Shown: in pieces, positions 59,967 through 64,000 of the stretch
How positions within the stretch are numbered: the stretch's first letter is position 1
How the letters are laid out: each line of letters starts with the position of its first letter
Assembly (NCBI RefSeq): GCF_900120295.1
Contig: NZ_LT635470.1
Location: forward strand, 1,116,001 to 1,180,000
Length of the DNA: 64,000 bases
Origin: Blautia sp. Marseille-P3201T
GTDB taxonomy: Bacteria > Bacillota > Clostridia > Lachnospirales > Lachnospiraceae
Reading direction: 5' to 3'
Notes under the pieces: model-generated
Told to the model about the DNA's origin: nothing
Databases searched by the model: none
What the model saw: the letters and a program-made list of their open reading frames with translations, nothing else
Made by a program: the position numbers and the translations under genes

Positions 59967-60509
59967 ATGAAAAAATTTGTATGTAGTGTATGTGGTTATG
60001 TTCATGAAGGCGATGCAGCTCCGGAAAAATGTCCAGTTTGTGGTGTAGGACCAGAAAAATTCATCGAACAGTCTGAAGAAAGAAGCTGGGCAGCTGAACA
60101 CGTTGTAGGTGTTGCAAAAGGCGTTAGCGAAGATATCTTAGCTGATTTAAGAGCAAACTTCGAAGGTGAATGTTCTGAAGTTGGTATGTACTTAGCTATG
60201 GCTAGAGTTGCTCACAGAGAAGGATATCCTGAAATCGGTTTATACTGGGAAAAAGCTGCTTGGGAAGAAGCTGAACATGCTGCTAAATTCGCTGAATTAT
60301 TAGGTGAAGTTGTTACTGACAGCACAAAGAAAAACCTGGAAATGCGTGTTGAAGCTGAAAACGGCGCTACAGCTGGTAAATTTGATTTAGCGAAACGTGC
60401 AAAAGCTGCTAACCTTGACGCTATCCATGACACAGTTCATGAAATGGCTAGAGATGAAGCTAGACATGGTAAAGCATTTGAAGGTCTCTTAAAGAGATAC
60501 TTTGGTTAA
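59967..60509 (+). CDS. rbr: reverse rubrerythrin 2
   Basis: A 180-residue protein differing from rubrerythrin 1 only at two positions (K to R in the EESW region, A to L in SEDIxADL). It has the same rubredoxin-like start and diiron domain. The coding DNA is also nearly identical, including the last 25 bases before the ATG, whereas the promoters have diverged outside the operator elements. This points to a recent duplication or ongoing gene conversion. Confidence 0.96.
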   Translation: MKKFVCSVCGYVHEGDAAPEKCPVCGVGPEKFIEQSEERSWAAEHVVGVAKGVSEDILADLRANFEGECSEVGMYLAMARVAHREGYPEIGLYWEKAAWEEAEHAAKFAELLGEVVTDSTKKNLEMRVEAENGATAGKFDLAKRAKAANLDAIHDTVHEMARDEARHGKAFEGLLKRYFG

Positions 60510-60543
60510 TCTATAAAAGTAAACTCCTCCGCATAGCAAAAGA

Positions 60544-60608
60544 GGCTGTCGCTTTAAACATTATCTCAGAATATATAAATATTCGAGATATGACTTAAAA
60601 CGACAGCC
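60544..60608 (+). repeat. dispersed palindromic element, copy 2 (terminator)
   Basis: GGCTGTCG (60544-60551) pairs with CGACAGCC (60601-60608), with long inner pairing, followed on the plus strand by six T. It terminates rubrerythrin 2 and abuts the stop codon of the convergent GH32 gene. It is homologous to the element at 52648-52767. Confidence 0.85.
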
Positions 60609-60613
60609 CTTTT

Positions 60614-61945
60614 TTAAACCTCTGCCTCTATAAATAGCTCCTCAATAGAACCTTCTATCTTTTTCTGCAAATCATATACAACATTGCTTAATACATATAT
60701 TCCATCGTTCACAAAGACTTCGATTAAATTAGGTTCTACGAAAATATCCAATTTACACGGACCATCTAATTTCGGTGTACTGTTTATGTTTCTGATATTT
60801 TCAATCCCTTTAAATACCTGACTTCTGTCCGCCTTTACACATCCATCTTCTATAAAGATTTTATAACCGCCAATATTTAAAATTTCTCCTTCTTTTAACT
60901 GCGTTTTTAACCGGAAAGGCTTTGTAAAGTCTATATTTTCTATAGAGTTTACCTTTTTTGACATATAAGCATTTATTTCAGGATGAACTTTGAAGTAAAT
61001 ATGCCCATCTTTTATCTCCATCATTCTCGGAATACACATCATCCCATTCCAAATACTTCTCTCTGACTTTTCCTTAACTGGTTTTGGCATTCTTGCCCAG
61101 GCAATCATAACACGATTTCCCTCTTTATCTAGATTTGTCTGAGGAGCATATAAATCAAGGCCGTAATCTACGAACTGATACCCCTTATCCATAGAAATCC
61201 TGCATTCTTCCTCTGTAAAGGATACAGGCGCACAAATGGACTGATGTGCGTATTCCATGCCGTCTTTCATAATATCCATAGGAGAAGCCTGCAGAATATA
61301 CTGTCCGTCTATTTCAAATAAATCAGGGCATTCTAATACACTTCCAAAATCCTCATTTTCATATTGGCATACATATTCCCAATTCACAGCATCCTGACTT
61401 TTATAAAAAAGAATGCGTCCCTTTTCTCTGGAAATGGTACTTCCCAAAATCATATAATAACCGTCTTTATACTTCCATACTTTAGGATCTCTTGTATGCG
61501 TGGCATCTGCAATATTCTCATCATGAATTACAGGTATAATTTTTTTCTTATTATTCATATTGTCAAAGGAATATCCGTCTTTAGAAATAATCATTGCCTG
61601 ACTTGTTTCAAATTTCTCATCTTTTGCCCGAAGAATGTCCTCCTCATCTGTTTCCAGATATTTAACAGCGGAATAATATAAATACAATTTTCCGTCTTTT
61701 TCTATGGCGCTCCCCGAAAATATTCCGTTTTTATCGTATTCCTTTGTAGGAAACAGCGCCACCCCTAAATGTTCCCAATGCACAAGATCCTCACTGACTG
61801 CATGCCCCCAGTGCATCGTTCCCCATTCAGGCAAATATGGAAAATATTGATAAAATAAATGATATTTTCCTTTATAGTAGATAAATCCATTTGGATCATT
61901 AATCCAGTTTCCCGGCGATTTTAAATGTAATGTATCTTTAATCAT
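60614..61945 (-). CDS. GH32 beta-fructofuranosidase (sucrose-6-phosphate hydrolase-like)
   Basis: The 443-residue five-bladed-propeller enzyme has WINDPNGFIYY (nucleophile aspartate), MHWGHAVSEDLVHWEHL, TRDPKVW (transition-state aspartate) and LECPDLFEI (acid/base glutamate), then a C-terminal beta sandwich. No signal peptide, so it cleaves imported sucrose or fructo-oligosaccharide in the cytosol. AAGGGA lies before the ATG at 61945. It is last in an operon with an ABC transporter and no PTS, so unphosphorylated fructosides are the likely substrates. Confidence 0.93.
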   Translation of the reverse strand: MIKDTLHLKSPGNWINDPNGFIYYKGKYHLFYQYFPYLPEWGTMHWGHAVSEDLVHWEHLGVALFPTKEYDKNGIFSGSAIEKDGKLYLYYSAVKYLETDEEDILRAKDEKFETSQAMIISKDGYSFDNMNNKKKIIPVIHDENIADATHTRDPKVWKYKDGYYMILGSTISREKGRILFYKSQDAVNWEYVCQYENEDFGSVLECPDLFEIDGQYILQASPMDIMKDGMEYAHQSICAPVSFTEEECRISMDKGYQFVDYGLDLYAPQTNLDKEGNRVMIAWARMPKPVKEKSERSIWNGMMCIPRMMEIKDGHIYFKVHPEINAYMSKKVNSIENIDFTKPFRLKTQLKEGEILNIGGYKIFIEDGCVKADRSQVFKGIENIRNINSTPKLDGPCKLDIFVEPNLIEVFVNDGIYVLSNVVYDLQKKIEGSIEELFIEAEV

Positions 61946-61960
61946 AATCAATTTCCCTTC

Positions 61961-62797
61961 TTATTTCACTGCTCCGGCTACAACACCGCTGATAATCTGT
62001 TTCTGAAGCACTACGTACAAAATTAAAATCGGAATAACACAAAGAAGAAGCCCTGCCATAATCGTTCCGTAATCTGCAGAATAAGTACCATAAAAACTAT
62101 AAGTAGAAAGCGGAAGTGTCAAAAGTTTTTTATCAGTCAGCACCAGTGATGGCAGTAGGAAGTCATTCCAAAATGCCAGTGCGTTTAAAATTGCCATTGT
62201 AGAAATAATAGGTTTTAATAACGGAAATACAATCTTAAAAAAGGTCTGCGTATGAGTACATCCGTCTATATATGCTGCTTCTTCCAACGCCATCGGCATA
62301 TTTCCTCTGATAAATCCATGGAACATAAATACAGACATTGCCATGGAAAATCCGGTATGCATGAAAATCAATGTCAATCTGTGATTTAAAACATTTAAAG
62401 TTCCACCATAAATGCTGACTAAAGGAATCATAATTGCCTGAAATGGAATAATCATAGATGCTACCATTAAAGCAAATGTAATCTTTGAAATTTTATTATT
62501 GTGACGCACAATATAATAAGCCAGCATTGCTGCTAATAAAATTACAAGCACTGTAGCGCTTGCTGTTACCAACAGGGAATTTTTAAATGCATTGAGGAAG
62601 TCCATCTGCGTAAAAGCTTTTACAAAGTTATCAAAAGACAATCCCTTTATGGTAAACAGCCATGAAAACGGACTTTTTATAATATCTCTCTTTTGTTTCA
62701 GGGAATTGATAACTACCATGATAAAAGGAAACATATACGCTGCAAATAACACAATTAAAATTATTGTAGAAAAAATATTGCTTTTCTTCTTTTTCAT
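61961..62797 (-). CDS. sugar ABC transporter permease, MalG-like
   Basis: The 278-residue permease has six helices and the EAA loop LEEAAYIDGCTHTQTFFKIVFPLLKPI. The C-terminus (QKQIISGVVAGAVK) is typical of MalG-type subunits. Adjacent to the partner permease (shared base) and to the GH32 gene, so it imports fructosides or sucrose by inference. Confidence 0.9.
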   Translation of the reverse strand: MKKKKSNIFSTIILIVLFAAYMFPFIMVVINSLKQKRDIIKSPFSWLFTIKGLSFDNFVKAFTQMDFLNAFKNSLLVTASATVLVILLAAMLAYYIVRHNNKISKITFALMVASMIIPFQAIMIPLVSIYGGTLNVLNHRLTLIFMHTGFSMAMSVFMFHGFIRGNMPMALEEAAYIDGCTHTQTFFKIVFPLLKPIISTMAILNALAFWNDFLLPSLVLTDKKLLTLPLSTYSFYGTYSADYGTIMAGLLLCVIPILILYVVLQKQIISGVVAGAVK

Positions 62798-63669
62798 TAT
62801 GCTTCAACCTCCCTCTTCTTCGTCATATATACCTGCAAACCACTGATGCATGCCACAATTACAAATAGAATAAATGCTTCTGCCTGACCAACGCCAAACT
62901 GTCTTGATGTAAATGCTTTTTCATATACATGCATAGCTGCCATCTCTGTTGTTCCATAAGGCGCTCCTGCAGTAAGAGACAAGTTTACATCATAAACCAT
63001 AAATGCCCTTGATAATGTTAAGAACAGACAGATTGTCACAGATGACATCATTAATGGCATAATAATTTTTCTCATTTTCACCCAGCCGGATGCCCCATCA
63101 ATGCTGGCTGCTTCCATAACATCTTCGCTTAATCCCATAAATCCTGCCACATAAATCAAAATCATATAACCGGAAAGCTGCCATACAGATACCAATACCA
63201 GTGCCAAAAAGGCTTTATTCGGCTCTGACAGCCAGGAAACTTCAAAAAAGGACCATCCGGTAACCTCTCCGATATTTACAAAAACTCTGGAAAATACAAA
63301 CTGCCAAATATATCCCAGTACAATTCCCCCAATAAGGTTTGGTGTAAAAAATCCTGCGCGGAAAAAATTCTGCCCCTTAATCCCCCTTGTAAGCAAATAT
63401 GCAATACCAAAAGCTAACACGTTTACAAGAATAACTACGGCAATTACATATTTAAAGGTGAGAAACAGAGAACTCCAGAACTGTGTATCCTTCATAACTC
63501 CTGCAAAGTTTGCCAATCCAATAAAATTCTTTACATCAGATACACCATTCCAGTCTGTAAGTGTTAAATACACACCATAAAGAAATGGAAGAATTACCAC
63601 TGCAACAAAGCAAAACATGCCCGGTAATGCAAATATGCAAAAATCTTTTCTTTTATTATTTGCTTTCAT
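62797..63669 (-). CDS. sugar ABC transporter permease, MalF-like
   Basis: The 290-residue permease has six helices and the EAA motif MEAASIDGASGWVKMRKIIMPLMMSS. It pairs with the MalG-like subunit downstream and follows the binding-protein gene by 17 bases. No ATPase gene is in this operon within the window; a shared MsmK-type ATPase such as the UgpC-like protein is possible. Confidence 0.9.
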   Translation of the reverse strand: MKANNKRKDFCIFALPGMFCFVAVVILPFLYGVYLTLTDWNGVSDVKNFIGLANFAGVMKDTQFWSSLFLTFKYVIAVVILVNVLAFGIAYLLTRGIKGQNFFRAGFFTPNLIGGIVLGYIWQFVFSRVFVNIGEVTGWSFFEVSWLSEPNKAFLALVLVSVWQLSGYMILIYVAGFMGLSEDVMEAASIDGASGWVKMRKIIMPLMMSSVTICLFLTLSRAFMVYDVNLSLTAGAPYGTTEMAAMHVYEKAFTSRQFGVGQAEAFILFVIVACISGLQVYMTKKREVEA

Positions 63670-63686
63670 TTATTCAGCCTTCTTTC

Positions 63687-64000
63687 TTATTTTTGTTCAG
63701 ACCAATAAGTTTCAATAGATTGTGTCAGTTCCTCCCTGTCACTTCTGCCTGCAAGATATTTCTGCATAGCAGCTCCCAATACTGCCCAGTGATCGTTTGG
63801 AACAATCGCAGAAGCATTAAATGCTTTATCTTCATGCATTTTCTTATAAATATCTCTGCTCAGCGGATCCATTGGTTCATAAGGATTATTTCCAAAAGGA
63901 GGAATAAGACTGCATGTTTTCACAATCATCTGCTGCCCAATTTCACTATATACAATCCAATTCAAAAATTCCTTTGCTGCTGTCTGCTGTTTTTCATCAG
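63687..64000 (-). CDS. sugar ABC transporter substrate-binding protein (C-terminal part)
   Basis: Only the last about 104 residues are present; the frame is open to the window edge. AAKEFLNWIVYSEIGQQMIVK, then FGNNPYEPMDPLSRDIYKKM and DHWAVLGAAMQKYLAGRSDREELTQSIETYW are typical of the C-terminal lobe of family-1 extracellular binding proteins. It would capture the fructoside for the two permeases that follow. Confidence 0.85.
   Translation of the reverse strand, partial: DEKQQTAAKEFLNWIVYSEIGQQMIVKTCSLIPPFGNNPYEPMDPLSRDIYKKMHEDKAFNASAIVPNDHWAVLGAAMQKYLAGRSDREELTQSIETYWSEQK

Overview
The window reads as a chromosomal segment of a low-GC, endospore-forming Gram-positive anaerobe, most likely a gut Lachnospiraceae of the Blautia type. 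This is inferred from purine-rich Shine-Dalgarno sites, the infC-rpmI-rplT operon, a SpoVT regulator, reverse rubrerythrins with a Fur/PerR regulator, and many carbohydrate ABC transporters. No rRNA, tRNA or CRISPR array was seen.

Layout. 1-1.85 kb: a Uma2-type protein and a tyrosine integrase, probably the edge of an integrated element ending beside the ribosomal-protein operon (1.9-3.35 kb; infC probably starts at AUU behind an attenuated leader). 3.5-10.1 kb: a Na+-dependent NSS transporter, a HicAB toxin-antitoxin, a DUF362 protein and aerobic ribonucleotide reductase nrdAB with candidate NrdR boxes. 10.2-42.7 kb, all on the minus strand: a large AT-rich surface-polysaccharide locus. It starts at a strong promoter at 42.7 kb with a structured leader (intrinsic terminator plus a G10/C10 tract). 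It continues with the CpsB/Wzz/CpsD control module, an initiating sugar-phosphate transferase, dTDP-rhamnose synthesis (rfbABDC), a complete GDP-D-glycero-D-manno-heptose pathway (hddA, a fused hddC-gmhB, gmhA), glycosyltransferases, a pyruvyl transferase, Wzy, an acetyltransferase, Wzx and VanZ. At the distal end is a GtrA/GtrB/GT-C glycan-modification module.

The most interesting region lies inside that locus. At 15.6-21.0 kb a six-gene operon with its own promoter encodes a three-TM protein resembling the Pycsar effector PycTM (DUF5706), a ParB/Srx-like DGxHR protein, a pol-beta-type nucleotidyltransferase, a B12-type radical SAM protein with unusual cysteine spacing, a class III nucleotidyl cyclase with a large novel N-terminal region, and a Nudix-like protein. 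An IS66 element abuts its end. A cyclase plus a PycTM-like protein suggests cyclic-nucleotide anti-phage signalling; the three extra enzymes are not part of Pycsar as I know it.

42.8-49.2 kb: a PfoR-like EIIC membrane protein, a candidate plus-strand small RNA, and an operon for glycerol-phosphate-type ABC uptake with a glycerophosphodiesterase. 49.3-57.6 kb: a coiled-coil protein, a self-contained unit for a 49-residue protein, an M15 peptidase, pncB, spoVT, a HAD phosphatase, a zinc-ribbon protein, a large putative carbohydrate enzyme and remnants of an exported GH20 enzyme. 57.7-60.5 kb: a hemolysin III protein, then a PerR-like gene between two nearly identical reverse rubrerythrins, all three promoters sharing a composite operator. 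60.6-64 kb: a GH32 fructosidase with its ABC transporter, whose binding protein runs off the right edge.
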